Source: Staphylococcus felis (GTDB lineage Bacteria > Bacillota > Bacilli > Staphylococcales > Staphylococcaceae). From it: a stretch of DNA of 64,000 bases. Below, one piece after another: positions 37,003-49,147 of the stretch; position 1 is the first letter of the stretch; every line of letters starts with the position of its first letter. A program made the translations under genes and the position numbers. The stretch spans positions 1,302,001 through 1,366,000 of the forward strand of contig NZ_CP027770.1 of assembly GCF_003012915.1 (NCBI RefSeq), read 5' to 3'. The notes under the pieces were generated by a model, which saw only the letters and a list, made by a program, of their open reading frames with translations, had not been told where the DNA came from and searched no databases.

Positions 37003-37282
37003 GAATTATAATGAACCCACACATCTGATTTTTGGCTATACGCCGATGTGTGGGACATGTAAGATGTCAGAGCGAATGTTAGATATTGTGAATGATATGA
37101 CACAGCTCCCACTCGTGAAAATTGATTTAAACTTTCATCCAGAGTGGAGTCGGGAAAATGAAATACAATCAGTCCCGGTCTTAATCATTATGAAGCAAGA
37201 TCAAGAAGTACAACGTATTTATGCGTTTAAGTCTGTGACATATTTGTTAGAAATTTTCAAAAAAGCGATTGACGAATCGTAA
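36968..37282 (+). CDS. Thioredoxin-like protein (YusE-like)
   Basis: The 104-residue thioredoxin-fold protein has the site MCGTCKMSE (CGTC) and the cis-proline QSVPVLII. AAAGGAAA lies ten bases before ATG 36968, inside the end of the toprim gene, so translation is coupled. The function is not known. The conserved yusE-yusF pairing suggests a shared task. Confidence 0.8.
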   Translation: MNVSEQLNNIYENYNEPTHLIFGYTPMCGTCKMSERMLDIVNDMTQLPLVKIDLNFHPEWSRENEIQSVPVLIIMKQDQEVQRIYAFKSVTYLLEIFKKAIDES

Positions 37283-37318
37283 GTATAATGATAAGATTAA
37301 TAACAATTAAATATTCAG

Positions 37319-37488
37319 AAAACTCTTATCCGGAGTGGTGGAGGGATGTGCCCTATGAAGCCCGGCAACCGTCTAAATATTAGAAATGGTGCCAATTCAC
37401 ATAAAGTATTAATTACTTTTGAAGATGAGAGAAGCGACGTGTATACAATGCTTTCTCTTTTAACTCAAAAGAGAAAGCATTTTTTATT
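37319..37488 (+). promoter_or_regulatory. SAM-I (S-box) riboswitch controlling metNIQ
   Basis: The aptamer core is clear: CTTATCCGGAGTGGTGGAGGG, then CCCTATGAAGCCCGGCAACC, GGTGCCAATTC and GATGAGAGA. It is followed by a strong terminator hairpin, GCTTTCTCTTTT pairing with AAAAGAGAAAGC and six Ts (37449-37487). High S-adenosylmethionine should stabilise the aptamer and end transcription before metN. Confidence 0.95.
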
Positions 37489-37530
37489 ATGGTCTGAGAT
37501 GGAGTCGTAACACGAGGAGGAACTAGCAAT

Positions 37531-38559
37531 ATGATTGAGTTAAAAAATATTGTTAAAAAGTATGAATCGAAATCAAAAACTGTAACAGCAGTTGATCATG
37601 TTGATTTAAATATAGGTACAGGAACAATTTTTGGAATTATCGGATTTTCGGGAGCCGGTAAAAGTACATTAGTTCGCTTATTTAATTATTTAGAAGTACC
37701 TACATCTGGTGATGTGATGATAGGGGGAGAACATATTGGTCAGCTCACTAAGGCTGAACTTAGGAAAAAACGCCAAAAAGTAAGTATGATTTTCCAACAT
37801 TTTAATTTACTTTGGTCACGTACTGTATTAGAAAATATTATATTTCCGCTCGAAATCGCTGGAAGGCCTAAAAAAGAAGCGAAACAAGAAGCGATAAAAC
37901 TGATTGAGAGAGTGGGTTTAAAGGGACGTGAACATGCGTATCCTTCTGAACTTTCTGGAGGGCAAAAACAGCGAGTTGGTATTGCTCGAGCGTTAGCAAA
38001 CGATCCGGAAGTATTGCTATGTGACGAGGCAACAAGTGCATTAGACCCACAAACTACTGATGAAATATTAGATTTGCTATTAGAACTAAAAAAAGAAAAA
38101 AATCTAACAATCATCATGATTACGCATGAGATGCATGTGATTAGACGTGTATGTGATGAGGTCGCAGTAATGGAAAATGGTCGAGTGATTGAGCAAGGAA
38201 GCGTATCAGAAGTCTTTAAAAATCCAAAACATCGCGTGACAAGACGTTTTGTTCAAGAGGACTTAGAGCCACCACAAGATCAAGATGATGTAGTGAAGTC
38301 TATCGAATTGAATGAAAATGATTTGCTAGTTAAGTTTATATTTTCAGGAGAGAATACGACAGCACCAGTTATTTCTTATATCGCTCAAAAACATCAAATG
38401 GCGATTAATATTTTAGAAGGAAATATTAAAAACACCAAAACCGGGTCAGTCGGATTTTTACTCGTGCATTTATCTGACATTACAGACAGCACGTTTAACA
38501 CACTACAATCAGATCTGGAATCTAAAAATATACAAGTAGAGGTGGTCAGTCGTGGGTAA
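37531..38559 (+). CDS. metN: Methionine ABC transporter ATP-binding protein MetN
   Basis: The 342-residue ATPase has Walker [10 protein letters not shown], signature LSGGQ, Walker [13 protein letters not shown], and a C-terminal ~90-residue NIL (ACT-like) domain that senses methionine in this family. It powers uptake of methionine with MetI and MetQ. It lies behind the S-box riboswitch and overlaps metI by 8 bp. Confidence 0.95.
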   Translation: MIELKNIVKKYESKSKTVTAVDHVDLNIGTGTIFGIIGFSGAGKSTLVRLFNYLEVPTSGDVMIGGEHIGQLTKAELRKKRQKVSMIFQHFNLLWSRTVLENIIFPLEIAGRPKKEAKQEAIKLIERVGLKGREHAYPSELSGGQKQRVGIARALANDPEVLLCDEATSALDPQTTDEILDLLLELKKEKNLTIIMITHEMHVIRRVCDEVAVMENGRVIEQGSVSEVFKNPKHRVTRRFVQEDLEPPQDQDDVVKSIELNENDLLVKFIFSGENTTAPVISYIAQKHQMAINILEGNIKNTKTGSVGFLLVHLSDITDSTFNTLQSDLESKNIQVEVVSRG

Positions 38560-39247
38560 GAGTTTCAGCGAGATTTTACAGGAAATGATAACAATGCCGA
38601 ATGTGCGCTGGCCTGATGTGTGGTTAGCAACATATGAAACACTTTATATGACTGTCATATCGACTGTATTTTCGTTTATCTTGGGATTAGTCTTAGGCGT
38701 TATTTTATTTTTAACATCAAAAAGTCATTCTAAGCTTGGACGCATATTTTATAGTATTGTTTCATTTTTTGTTAATTTATTCAGAGCGATACCGTTTATC
38801 ATTTTAATATTATTACTTATTCCATTTACGAGCTTAATTTTAGGCACAATTAGTGGTCCAACAGGTGCTTTACCAGCCCTAATTGTTGGAGCTTCCCCTT
38901 TTTATGGACGCTTAGTGGAAATTGCACTAAAAGAAATTGATAAAGGTGTTATTGAAGCGGCTCGTTCAATGGGCGCAAATACATGGACAATTATATTAAA
39001 GGTGTTAATTCCAGAATCTTCACCCGCTCTCATATCAGGGATTACTGTAACTGCTATTGCCTTAGTAGGATCAACAGCAGTAGCAGGCGTTATTGGTGCA
39101 GGTGGATTAGGTAACTTAGCATATCTGACTGGCTTTACGCGAAATCAAAATGATGTCATTTTAATTTCGACCATTTTAATACTTATTATTGTTTTTATCA
39201 TTCAGTTCCTAGGGGATTGGGTTACAAATAAAATTGATAAAAGATAA
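38552..39247 (+). CDS. metI: Methionine ABC transporter permease MetI
   Basis: The 231-residue membrane protein has five helices and the EAA loop [22 protein letters not shown] that docks on MetN. The start is GTG 38552 within the end of metN, after GAGGTGG. It forms the membrane channel for methionine. Confidence 0.93.
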   Translation: MGKSFSEILQEMITMPNVRWPDVWLATYETLYMTVISTVFSFILGLVLGVILFLTSKSHSKLGRIFYSIVSFFVNLFRAIPFIILILLLIPFTSLILGTISGPTGALPALIVGASPFYGRLVEIALKEIDKGVIEAARSMGANTWTIILKVLIPESSPALISGITVTAIALVGSTAVAGVIGAGGLGNLAYLTGFTRNQNDVILISTILILIIVFIIQFLGDWVTNKIDKR

Positions 39248-39272
39248 TTTACTTTTTAGGAGGAATAAAGGG

Positions 39273-40097
39273 ATGAAAAAAGTTTTATCACTAGCTTTAA
39301 TTTTAGTTTTAGGAGTTGTGCTTGCAGCATGCGGAAATAAAGATTCAGCAGGCGGTAGTGATGATAAAAAGGTTGTTGTAGGTGCTTCGCCAGCACCTCA
39401 TGCTGAGATTTTAGAAGAAGCAAAGCCAATCTTAAAAGATGAAGGTTACGATCTAGAAATTAAGACGATTAATGATTACACAACACCGAATAAATTATTG
39501 GATGCAGGCGAATTAGACGCAAACTTTTTCCAACACACACCATACTTAGATAAAGAAAAAGAAGATAAAGGTTACAAAATTGAATCAGCAGGCAATGTTC
39601 ATTTAGAACCAATGGCTGTATATTCTCAAAAATATGATAGCTTAAAAGACCTTCCAGATAACGCTGAAATCTTTGTTTCAAACAATCCAGCAGAGCAAGG
39701 TCGATTCTTAAAATTCTTTGTAGATGAAGGACTGATTAAAATTAAGGATGGCGTAAAAATTCAAGATGCTACTTTTGATGATATCGTTGAAAATAAAAAG
39801 AACATTAAATTTAATGATAATCAAGCAGCTGAATTCTTACCAAAAACTTATCAAAATAATGAAGGCGATGCTGTAATTATTAACTCTAATTTTGCAATTG
39901 AGCAAAAGTTAAACCCACAAAAAGATTCAATTGCGGTTGAAAGTCCTGAAGATAACCCTTATGCAAATCTTATTGCAGTACAAGAAGGACATAAGGATGA
40001 TGAAAAAATTAAAGCTTTAATTCAAGTGCTTCAGTCTGACGACATCAAAGCATTTATTAAAGAAAAATATGATGGATCAGTAGAACCAGCAAAATAA
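39273..40097 (+). CDS. metQ: Methionine-binding lipoprotein MetQ (copy 1)
   Basis: The 274-residue precursor has a lipobox LGVVLAAC with the lipidated Cys20, and the NlpA/MetQ fold (VVVGASPAPHAEIL, NDYTTPNKLLDAGELDANFFQH, SNNPAEQGRFL). It captures methionine outside the membrane for MetNI. I chose ATG 39273 because AGGAGGAATAAAGGG precedes it. Confidence 0.94.
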   Translation: MKKVLSLALILVLGVVLAACGNKDSAGGSDDKKVVVGASPAPHAEILEEAKPILKDEGYDLEIKTINDYTTPNKLLDAGELDANFFQHTPYLDKEKEDKGYKIESAGNVHLEPMAVYSQKYDSLKDLPDNAEIFVSNNPAEQGRFLKFFVDEGLIKIKDGVKIQDATFDDIVENKKNIKFNDNQAAEFLPKTYQNNEGDAVIINSNFAIEQKLNPQKDSIAVESPEDNPYANLIAVQEGHKDDEKIKALIQVLQSDDIKAFIKEKYDGSVEPAK

Positions 40098-40108
40098 TAC
40101 ATTTTTAA

Positions 40109-40156
40109 GTAAAAAGAGATGCTTGGATTTAATTTGATTTGAGCGTCTCTTTTTAT
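40109..40156 (+). terminator. Terminator between the two metQ genes
   Basis: AAAAAGAGATGCT and AGCGTCTCTTTTTA pair across a 20-base loop. Confidence 0.7.
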
Positions 40157-40178
40157 ATACAACGAAAGGGGATTCAAT

Positions 40179-40997
40179 ATGAAAAAACTTTTAAATTTAG
40201 GTACATTAATGGTAGTGATAGTGGTTTTGCTTGTAGCGTGTGGCCAAAGTGAATCATCAAGTGAAGATAAAACAATTGTAGTTGCGGCAACACCGACGCC
40301 ACATGGTGAAGTGGTCAAAAAAGCAGCAGAACAGCTTAAAGACAAAGGCTATAAAGTGGAAGTGCGTGAAGTTAATGATTATAAAATACCAAATAAATTA
40401 TTAGATAAAGGTGATGTGGATGCTAATATGTTTCAACATGTTCCTTATTTAAATGCTGAAAAGCAATCGCATGGATACAAAATTGAAGAAGTTGGTAAAG
40501 TGTTAACAACACCTATGGGCGTATACAGTAAAAAGCATAAAAGTTTAAAAGATTTACCACAAGGTGCAAAAATCTATATATCAAATAATCCAGCTGAAGA
40601 AGGACGCTTCTTGTCATTTTTTGTAAAAGAAGGGCTTATTAAAATTAAAAAAGGCGTTAAAATTGAAGATGCTAAATTAGATGATATTGTTGAAAATAAA
40701 AAAGATTTACAATTTGATAATCAACAAGGCGCTGAATTTTTACCCAAAACATACAATAATAATGAAGGTGATGCTGTGATTATGAACTCAAATTATGCAA
40801 TTGATAATGGTTTAAAACCTTTAGAAGATTCTATTGCGGTAGAAGATGAATCTTCACCATTTGCTAATATTTTAGCGGTACAAGAAGGTCATAAAGATGA
40901 TCAAAAGTTTCAAGATTTACTTAAAGCTGTACAATCTCAGGAAGTAAGACATTATATAGAAGATGAATTCGATGGAGCAGTTATACCAGCAAAATAA
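40179..40997 (+). CDS. Second MetQ-like lipoprotein (copy 2)
   Basis: The 272-residue precursor has a signal peptide with lipobox LLVAC (Cys21) and matches the upstream MetQ throughout (NDYKIPNKLLDKGDVDANMFQH, SNNPAEEGRFL, IVENKKDL). It is a tandem duplication that has diverged. It could widen substrate range (D-methionine, methionine sulfoxide or a Gly-Met dipeptide as for staphylococcal GmpC), but the sequence does not say which. Its own ribosome binding site (AAAGGGG) and terminators on both sides suggest reduced or separate expression. Confidence 0.88.
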   Translation: MKKLLNLGTLMVVIVVLLVACGQSESSSEDKTIVVAATPTPHGEVVKKAAEQLKDKGYKVEVREVNDYKIPNKLLDKGDVDANMFQHVPYLNAEKQSHGYKIEEVGKVLTTPMGVYSKKHKSLKDLPQGAKIYISNNPAEEGRFLSFFVKEGLIKIKKGVKIEDAKLDDIVENKKDLQFDNQQGAEFLPKTYNNNEGDAVIMNSNYAIDNGLKPLEDSIAVEDESSPFANILAVQEGHKDDQKFQDLLKAVQSQEVRHYIEDEFDGAVIPAK

Positions 40998-41001
40998 CAT
41001 T

Positions 41002-41050
41002 AAACGAGGGCAGGGAGCTTATTAAATCCCTATCCTCGTTTAATTTTTTC
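41002..41050. terminator. Bidirectional terminator after the second metQ
   Basis: AAACGAGGGCAGGGA and TCCCTATCCTCGTTT pair, followed by a T-rich run; it separates convergent genes. Confidence 0.8.
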
Positions 41051-41073
41051 ATGTGATGATATGCTTCTGTGAA

Positions 41074-41922
41074 TTAAGATGCTGTGTACCGACCTAAAAT
41101 GTAGCTGACTAAAAACCCAATAACGAGTGTTAAGAGAGAAACAATCCAACTTAATCCTGTTGAAGGTAACCCGGGAAATACAGAAAATAATGAACCGATA
41201 ACGAGCCCTAGTATAGCTGCATACGTGAGGTATGTGTAATGTTCAAGTAAATAGGTAATCAATTTACTTGCGATTAAAAAGCCGGAAAGGATCCCTAATC
41301 CTACAACCATGATAACAGGTAGGGTGTTAAAGTTAAGGTGTACAAGTTCAGAAATTGAATAAGTAACCGTCCCATACACACCAAACAACAGCAAAATAAA
41401 TGAACCAGAAATACCCGGTAAAAGCATAGCACTCGAAGCACACATGCCAGCAATAAAATATTTGATTAACATAGCGGGAGACATATCAATAGATGTCGGC
41501 TTACCGTGTGTAGTCCCCGTTGAAAAATAAGCCATAATAGCAAGAATGATGATGGCGATAACCATTACAATCCAATGTTGTGTTTTATAGGTTTCTTTGT
41601 ACTTTGAAATACGTAATAAGAATGGAATAATCCCGATAATCAAGCCGGTAAAAAAGAACATGGTTGGCGTAATGTGTTCTGCAAGTAAATAGTTGATGAG
41701 ACTACTTAAGATGCCAATTGCTAGGCCCATTCCTATAATAATGGGGATAAGAAATAAAATGCTCTTTTTAAAATTTTTGGAAAACACACCGCTTACCGAT
41801 GCGATAAAGTCATCATAAATTCCAAGTAGCAGCGCTATCGTCCCACCGCTAACACCTGGTATGAGGTCGCTAGTTCCCATCGCAAAACCTTTTGGAATAT
41901 TTGATAATTTAAACTGAGACAT
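41074..41922 (-). CDS. DUF368 integral membrane protein
   Basis: The 282-residue protein has eight or nine helices. It begins with the family motif GFAMGTSDLIPGVSGGTIALLLGIYD and repeats a related motif near residue 170 (LLPGISGSFILLLFGVYG), showing an internal two-fold repeat. DUF368 members have been linked to undecaprenyl phosphate recycling, but this copy is annotated on family grounds only. It is a single gene, convergent with metQ. Confidence 0.87.
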   Translation of the reverse strand: MSQFKLSNIPKGFAMGTSDLIPGVSGGTIALLLGIYDDFIASVSGVFSKNFKKSILFLIPIIIGMGLAIGILSSLINYLLAEHITPTMFFFTGLIIGIIPFLLRISKYKETYKTQHWIVMVIAIIILAIMAYFSTGTTHGKPTSIDMSPAMLIKYFIAGMCASSAMLLPGISGSFILLLFGVYGTVTYSISELVHLNFNTLPVIMVVGLGILSGFLIASKLITYLLEHYTYLTYAAILGLVIGSLFSVFPGLPSTGLSWIVSLLTLVIGFLVSYILGRYTAS

Positions 41923-42104
41923 AACTGCAGATTCCTTTCAATGTGTAATGTCAGTACATCATAACATAATATTACCTAATCTGATGAATATTAATCATTG
42001 GACTTTAGGCCTAATGAGAACAATCACGCTATCATTATCAATAACTTTATATATATCAGTCTCAAAAATGATTGATAAATATAAGATGATGTAATCTGAC
42101 ATGG

Positions 42105-42133
42105 TTTATAAATACCGTTGTTTTGGGTATAAT
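42105..42133 (+). promoter_or_regulatory. Putative promoter of the suf operon
   Basis: A perfect TATAAT (42128-42133) is preceded at 17 bp by TTTATA, a weak -35 box. It lies 96 bp upstream of sufC. Confidence 0.5.
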
Positions 42134-42228
42134 AGCCATTAGGAGAAAAAAGAAATCCTTTTTGACGTTACATTAAAATTATTATAAACTAAACTATGGA
42201 ATCAAACATATATTTGGAGGGAATATTA

Positions 42229-42993
42229 ATGCCATCAACATTAGAAATTAAAGACCTACATGTGTCTATTGAAGATAAAGAGATTTTAAAGGGTGTTAAC
42301 TTAACGATTAACACTGGAGAAATCCATGCAATTATGGGGCCGAATGGTACAGGCAAATCAACACTTTCATCAGCAATTATGGGGCATCCTGCTTATGAAG
42401 TGACTAAAGGAGAAGTTTTATTAGACGGCGTGAACGTTCTTGAATTAGATGTAGACGAACGTGCTAAAGCTGGATTGTTTTTAGCCATGCAATATCCATC
42501 AGAAATCAGTGGGGTAACAAATGCTGACTTTATGCGTTCTGCTATTAACGCACAACGTGAAGAAGGCCAAGAAATTAATTTAATGCAATTCATTAAAAAG
42601 TTAGACAAACAAATGGACTTTTTAGAAATGGATAAAGATATGGCACAACGTTATTTAAATGAAGGTTTCTCTGGTGGGGAGAAAAAGCGCAACGAAATTT
42701 TACAATTAATGATGCTTGAGCCTAAATTTGCCATTTTAGATGAGATTGACTCTGGACTTGATATTGATGCATTGAAAGTAGTATCTAAAGGAATCAATGA
42801 AATGCGCGGCGACGAATTTGGTTCATTAATCATCACACACTATCAACGTTTACTTAATTACATTACCCCAGATCATGTTCATGTGATGTATAACGGTATC
42901 GTTGTAAAATCAGGCGGTGCAGAATTAGCCAAACGTCTTGAAGAAGAAGGCTATGAGTGGGTTAAAGAAGAATACGAAGCGACTCAAGCGTAA
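42229..42993 (+). CDS. sufC: Fe-S cluster assembly ATPase SufC
   Basis: The 254-residue ABC-type ATPase has Walker [10 protein letters not shown] (37-45), FSGGEKKR (147-154) and Walker B FAILDE (167-172). SufC binds SufB and SufD to form the SufBC2D scaffold that builds Fe-S clusters. ATG 42229 follows TTGGAGGGAATATTA. First gene of sufCDSUB. Confidence 0.96.
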   Translation: MPSTLEIKDLHVSIEDKEILKGVNLTINTGEIHAIMGPNGTGKSTLSSAIMGHPAYEVTKGEVLLDGVNVLELDVDERAKAGLFLAMQYPSEISGVTNADFMRSAINAQREEGQEINLMQFIKKLDKQMDFLEMDKDMAQRYLNEGFSGGEKKRNEILQLMMLEPKFAILDEIDSGLDIDALKVVSKGINEMRGDEFGSLIITHYQRLLNYITPDHVHVMYNGIVVKSGGAELAKRLEEEGYEWVKEEYEATQA

Positions 42994-43018
42994 TCATCAT
43001 CAATAGGAGGAAAGAATT

Positions 43019-44326
43019 ATGACAACTGAAACATTAAATATTTCTGAAGCTCAAATTGTTGATTATTCACAAGCCCATCAAGAACCTTCGTGGATGACAT
43101 CATTAAGGAAAGATGCGCTTAAACAATCTCTGTCTTTAGAAATGCCAAAACCTGACAAAACTAAATTAACTAAATGGAACTTTGATTCATTTAAGCAACA
43201 TGAAACGAAAGGGTCTGTATTTTCAGATCTTACAGAATTACCAAAAGAAATTGATCGTATTATTAACGTTGAAGATACCGAAAACTTAATTATTCAACAT
43301 AATAATACGCTTGCATATACACAAGTAAATGAAAAAGCGCAAAACGATGGTGTTATCATTGAACATATTAGTGAAGCCTTAAAAAACCATAGTGATTTAG
43401 TTGAAAAATATTACATGACAGATGCTGTAACAGTAGATGAGCATCGACTAACTGCCGTACATGCAGCATTAATGAATGGTGGCGTATTTATTTATGTGCC
43501 AAAAAATGTTGTAGTGGAACACCCTATTCAATATGTGGTGTTACATGATGATGAGAATGCGAGTTTCTTTAATCATGTTGTACTCGTTACGGAACAAAGT
43601 GCAGAAGTCACATATGTCGAAAACTACTTATCAACAGTTAGTGGTGAAGGCAATCAACTTAACATTATCTCTGAAGTTATGGCTGGGGCAAACTCAAAAA
43701 TTTCATATGGTTCAGTAGACTTCCTAGACAAAGGCTTTACAGGTCATATTATCCGTCGTGGGGTAACTGAAAATGACGCAACAATTAATTGGTCTCTTGG
43801 ACTGATGAATGAAGGTGACCAAATCATTGATAATACAACACATCTTATTGGTGACCGTTCTGCGTCAGATTTAAAATCAGTTGTTGTCGGTCGTGGAAAT
43901 CAAACTATTAATTTAACATCTCAAATTGTTCAGTATGGCAAAGAAACAAATGGCTATATTTTGAAACACGGTGTAATGAAAGAAAATGCTTCATCTATCT
44001 TTAACGGTATAGGTTATATTAAGCATGGTGGCTCAGGATCAGCTGCGAACCAAGAGTCGCGTGTATTAATGTTATCTGAAACAGCACGTGGTGACGCAAA
44101 TCCTATTTTATTAATTGATGAGGACGATGTAGAAGCAGGTCACGCTGCATCAGTTGGACGTGTGGACCCAGAGCAATTGTACTACTTGATGAGTCGTGGT
44201 ATTTCACAAGAGGAAGCAGAGCGCTTAGTTATTCATGGTTTCTTAGACCCTGTCGTACGTGAATTACCTATTCAAGATGTGCAACGACAATTACGTGAAG
44301 TTATTGAACTTAAAGTAGGTAAATAA
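43019..44326 (+). CDS. sufD: Fe-S cluster scaffold protein SufD
   Basis: The 435-residue protein has the SufBD beta-helix core (SAADLKSVVVGRG-type strand repeats, AAN-x-ESRVLMLSE, EDDVEAGHAASVG) and the C-terminal [22 protein letters not shown] helices shared with SufB. It acts as the structural partner of SufB, assisting iron entry. It follows sufC by 25 bp with AGGAGGAAAG. Confidence 0.96.
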   Translation: MTTETLNISEAQIVDYSQAHQEPSWMTSLRKDALKQSLSLEMPKPDKTKLTKWNFDSFKQHETKGSVFSDLTELPKEIDRIINVEDTENLIIQHNNTLAYTQVNEKAQNDGVIIEHISEALKNHSDLVEKYYMTDAVTVDEHRLTAVHAALMNGGVFIYVPKNVVVEHPIQYVVLHDDENASFFNHVVLVTEQSAEVTYVENYLSTVSGEGNQLNIISEVMAGANSKISYGSVDFLDKGFTGHIIRRGVTENDATINWSLGLMNEGDQIIDNTTHLIGDRSASDLKSVVVGRGNQTINLTSQIVQYGKETNGYILKHGVMKENASSIFNGIGYIKHGGSGSAANQESRVLMLSETARGDANPILLIDEDDVEAGHAASVGRVDPEQLYYLMSRGISQEEAERLVIHGFLDPVVRELPIQDVQRQLREVIELKVGK

Positions 44327-46034
<1,708 letters not shown>

Positions 46035-46156
46035 GCATCGATTTGAGGATGCGTTAACATAACGATAAATGTTGAGCGTATAGAGCGATAGGGCCAGCTG
46101 AAAGCAATGAATCAGTAACCGAATTGAGATGAATAATTTATATAGGAGTGATAAAC

Positions 46157-47554
46157 ATGGCTAAAAAAGCACCTGATTTGGGCGATTACAAATATGGGTT
46201 CCATGATGAAGACGTTTCGATTTTTAGATCAGAACGTGGTTTGACTGAAAATATCGTACGTGAAATTTCAAGAATGAAAGATGAACCTGAATGGATGTTA
46301 GATTTCCGTCTTAAAGCTTTAAAATTATTTTATAAAATGCCAATGCCACAATGGGGCGGAGACTTATCAGAGCTCGATTTTGATGATATAACATATTATG
46401 TTAAGCCATCAGAGCGTTCTGAACGTTCTTGGGATGAAGTACCTGAAGAAATCAAACGTACTTTTGATAAATTAGGTATTCCAGAAGCCGAACAAAAATA
46501 TTTAGCAGGTGTGTCTGCACAGTACGAATCAGAAGTGGTATACCACAATATGGAAAAAGAGCTCGAAGAAAAAGGTATCGTATTTAAAGATACAGACACA
46601 GCGTTAAAAGAAAATGAAGATTTATTTAAAGAGTACTTCGCATCTGTTGTACCAGCTGCTGATAATAAATTTGCGGCATTAAATTCAGCAGTATGGTCAG
46701 GTGGATCATTTATCTACATTCCGAAAAATGTTAAATTAGATACGCCATTACAAGCTTATTTCCGAATTAACTCAGAAAATATGGGGCAATTTGAGCGTAC
46801 GTTAATTATTGCTGACGAAGGCGCGTCAGTGAACTATGTTGAAGGTTGTACAGCACCTGTATATACTACGAACTCATTGCACTCAGCAGTAGTAGAAATC
46901 ATCGTTCATAAAGATGCTCATGTCCGTTATACGACGATTCAAAACTGGGCGAACAACGTTTATAACCTTGTAACGAAGCGTACATTGGTCCATGAAAACG
47001 GGAATATGGAGTGGGTTGATGGTAACCTAGGTTCTAAGCTAACAATGAAATATCCAGCGTGTGTATTAGTAGGTGAAGGCGCAAAGGGTAATACGCTTTC
47101 TATCGCATTTGCTGGTAAAGGACAAGTACAAGATGCTGGAGCTAAAATGATGCATAAAGCACCAAACACATCATCTACAATTGTATCTAAATCTATCGCT
47201 AAAGATGGCGGCAAAGTAGTTTACCGTGGTATCGTACACTTTGGTCGAAAAGCAAAAGGCGCGCGTTCTAACATTGAATGTGACACGCTCATCTTAGACA
47301 ACGAGTCAACATCAGATACAATCCCTTATAATGAAATATTTAATGATAGTATTTCCTTAGAACATGAAGCAAAAGTATCAAAAGTATCTGAAGAACAACT
47401 TTTCTATTTAATGTCTAGAGGTATTTCTGAAGAAGAAGCGACTGAAATGATTGTAATGGGCTTTATTGAGCCATTTACGAAAGAATTGCCAATGGAATAT
47501 GCAGTAGAAATGAACCGTCTTATCAAATTCGAGATGGAAGGCAGTATCGGATAG
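46157..47554 (+). CDS. sufB: Fe-S cluster scaffold protein SufB
   Basis: The 465-residue protein is the scaffold on which the cluster forms, with [10 protein letters not shown] containing the conserved Cys, and [22 protein letters not shown] near the C-terminus. ATG 46157 follows TAGGAGTGATAAAC. A 122-bp gap separates it from sufU; it is the last gene of the operon and is followed by a terminator. Confidence 0.96.
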   Translation: MAKKAPDLGDYKYGFHDEDVSIFRSERGLTENIVREISRMKDEPEWMLDFRLKALKLFYKMPMPQWGGDLSELDFDDITYYVKPSERSERSWDEVPEEIKRTFDKLGIPEAEQKYLAGVSAQYESEVVYHNMEKELEEKGIVFKDTDTALKENEDLFKEYFASVVPAADNKFAALNSAVWSGGSFIYIPKNVKLDTPLQAYFRINSENMGQFERTLIIADEGASVNYVEGCTAPVYTTNSLHSAVVEIIVHKDAHVRYTTIQNWANNVYNLVTKRTLVHENGNMEWVDGNLGSKLTMKYPACVLVGEGAKGNTLSIAFAGKGQVQDAGAKMMHKAPNTSSTIVSKSIAKDGGKVVYRGIVHFGRKAKGARSNIECDTLILDNESTSDTIPYNEIFNDSISLEHEAKVSKVSEEQLFYLMSRGISEEEATEMIVMGFIEPFTKELPMEYAVEMNRLIKFEMEGSIG

Positions 47555-47562
47555 ATTTAAAG

Positions 47563-47615
47563 TATGGTATCAGGCTAATTTTACCTATGGGGTATCTTAG
47601 TTTGATACCATTTTT
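47563..47615 (+). terminator. Terminator of the suf operon
   Basis: ATGGTATCA and TGATACCATTTTTG form the outer stem, with an inner loop of about 30 bases. Confidence 0.7.
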
Positions 47616-48104
47616 GCAACATTGAGCCATAATTAAGCAAGAGGTATCACAATGTTGGTGGTGAATCTAATGCTCTTTAAGTTATTGAACATGAACGTTT
47701 AAGAAATATTTTAAAAGTATGAAATGACTCTCAAAATTTTAGAAATATCTTTTTTAAGGATTCCTTTGTTATGCGCTATTGAAGTATAGTATCTTTGGAA
47801 GATTTGAGAGGTATTTTTTTGATTACCCCAATGATTGTATAGACTGTATAGGTAACGATGATACAGTATCCATCAAAATAGTATACTACCCCTTATAGTT
47901 GAATCTTAGAATTCGATTATAGGGGTACAATAATGTCTGGGTATATTATATTTGTAAAGGTTTCAAATAGATAAAGTCATGGAGAAATTAGAAACGTACA
48001 TCTTGATTTTTACTGTCTTTTCAGTAAAAATGAAAGTAACTTTATCATGATGATAGCTTTAAAAGTTATGGTACGAGTTAGATCGTTAGAGGGGGAGCTG
48101 CATA
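47616..48104. other. Intergenic region with one long hairpin
   Basis: No gene is visible in 490 bp. At 47887-47927 TACCCCTTATAGTTGAAT and its near-complement (ATTCGATTATAGGGGTA) form a stem of about 17 bp with one bulge and a short loop. No T run follows, so it is not an obvious terminator. The rest is AT-rich and featureless. Confidence 0.5.
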
Positions 48105-49103
48105 ATGATCATTGCGATCATTGTATTAATTTTAGTATCTTGTTTTTTCTCAGGAAGTGAAACAGCACTGACTGCAGCTAACAAGGTACGATTACAATCT
48201 GAAGCAGAACAAAATAATCATAAATCTGCAAACTTATTAAAGTTACTAGAAAAGCCGAGTGAATTCATTACAACAATATTAATAGGGAATAATATTGCTA
48301 ACATTTTATTGCCTACGTTAGTGACAATTTTAGCTGTTCGTTTAGGTGCTAACATTGGAATAGCTTCTGCGATATTGACTATTGTGATTATCGTTTTTGC
48401 AGAGGTCATACCCAAGTCGATTGCGGCTACATTTCCAGATGCAATTGCAAGGTTTGTTTATCCGGTGATACGCCTATTTGTCATTATTTTTAAACCCATT
48501 ACTTTAATTTTAAATATGTTGACTGATTGGATTAATCAATTATTATCTCGGCATAATCCTAATCAAGGTATGTCAAAAGAAGAAGTGCGTACAATGGTTG
48601 CCATAGCAGGTACGGAAGGTGCATTTAATGAGATGGAACGTACACGAATTCAAGGTGTCATGAACTTTGACCGTTTAAAAGTGAATGATGTTAATAATAC
48701 GCCTAGGGTTAATGTTACATCTCTATCGATTGAAGATACGTATGAGGAAGTCTATGAGATTGTGATGAATCATCCTTATACACGCTATCCTGTTTATGAA
48801 GGAGATATTGATAATGTAGTAGGAGTCTTTCATTCTAAATACTTATTAGCATGGAGTAAAACACCAGAAAAGACAATCACTGACTTTTGTTCCGAACCTC
48901 TTTTCGTTTATGAACATAATCGAGCAGAATGGGTACTTCGTAAAATGACTATTACACGAAAGCATATGGCGATTGTTTTAGATGAATACGGTGGGACAGA
49001 TGCAATTGTAACGCATGAAGATTTAATTGAAGAAATGTTAGGTATGGAAATAGAAGATGAAATGGATAGAGAAGAAAATCATAAATTGAGTAAAGTACGC
49101 TAA
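48105..49103 (+). CDS. CNNM/CorC-family membrane protein with CBS domains
   Basis: The 332-residue protein has a DUF21 (CNNM) transmembrane domain (FFSGSETALTAANKVRLQ, LIGNNIANILLPT, FAEVIPKSIAATFPD) over residues 1-150. A CBS pair follows (HPYTRYPVYEGDIDNVVG, HMAIVLDEYGGTDAIVTHEDLIEEMLG). It lacks the C-terminal CorC_HlyC domain that longer relatives such as MpfA carry. Such proteins export magnesium. The older label 'hemolysin' is not supported. Confidence 0.87.
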   Translation: MIIAIIVLILVSCFFSGSETALTAANKVRLQSEAEQNNHKSANLLKLLEKPSEFITTILIGNNIANILLPTLVTILAVRLGANIGIASAILTIVIIVFAEVIPKSIAATFPDAIARFVYPVIRLFVIIFKPITLILNMLTDWINQLLSRHNPNQGMSKEEVRTMVAIAGTEGAFNEMERTRIQGVMNFDRLKVNDVNNTPRVNVTSLSIEDTYEEVYEIVMNHPYTRYPVYEGDIDNVVGVFHSKYLLAWSKTPEKTITDFCSEPLFVYEHNRAEWVLRKMTITRKHMAIVLDEYGGTDAIVTHEDLIEEMLGMEIEDEMDREENHKLSKVR

Positions 49104-49147
49104 ATAGATAAGAAATCAATGAATAAATCATACAAAGGGGTTTTAAT

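Noticed and set aside
37740..38117. 125-codon minus-strand frame inside metN
   Set aside because: It lies opposite the conserved ATPase motifs and shows no recognisable domain.
48105..49103. Hemolysin
   Set aside because: The DUF21 and CBS domains identify an ion-transport membrane protein; the hemolysin name is historical.
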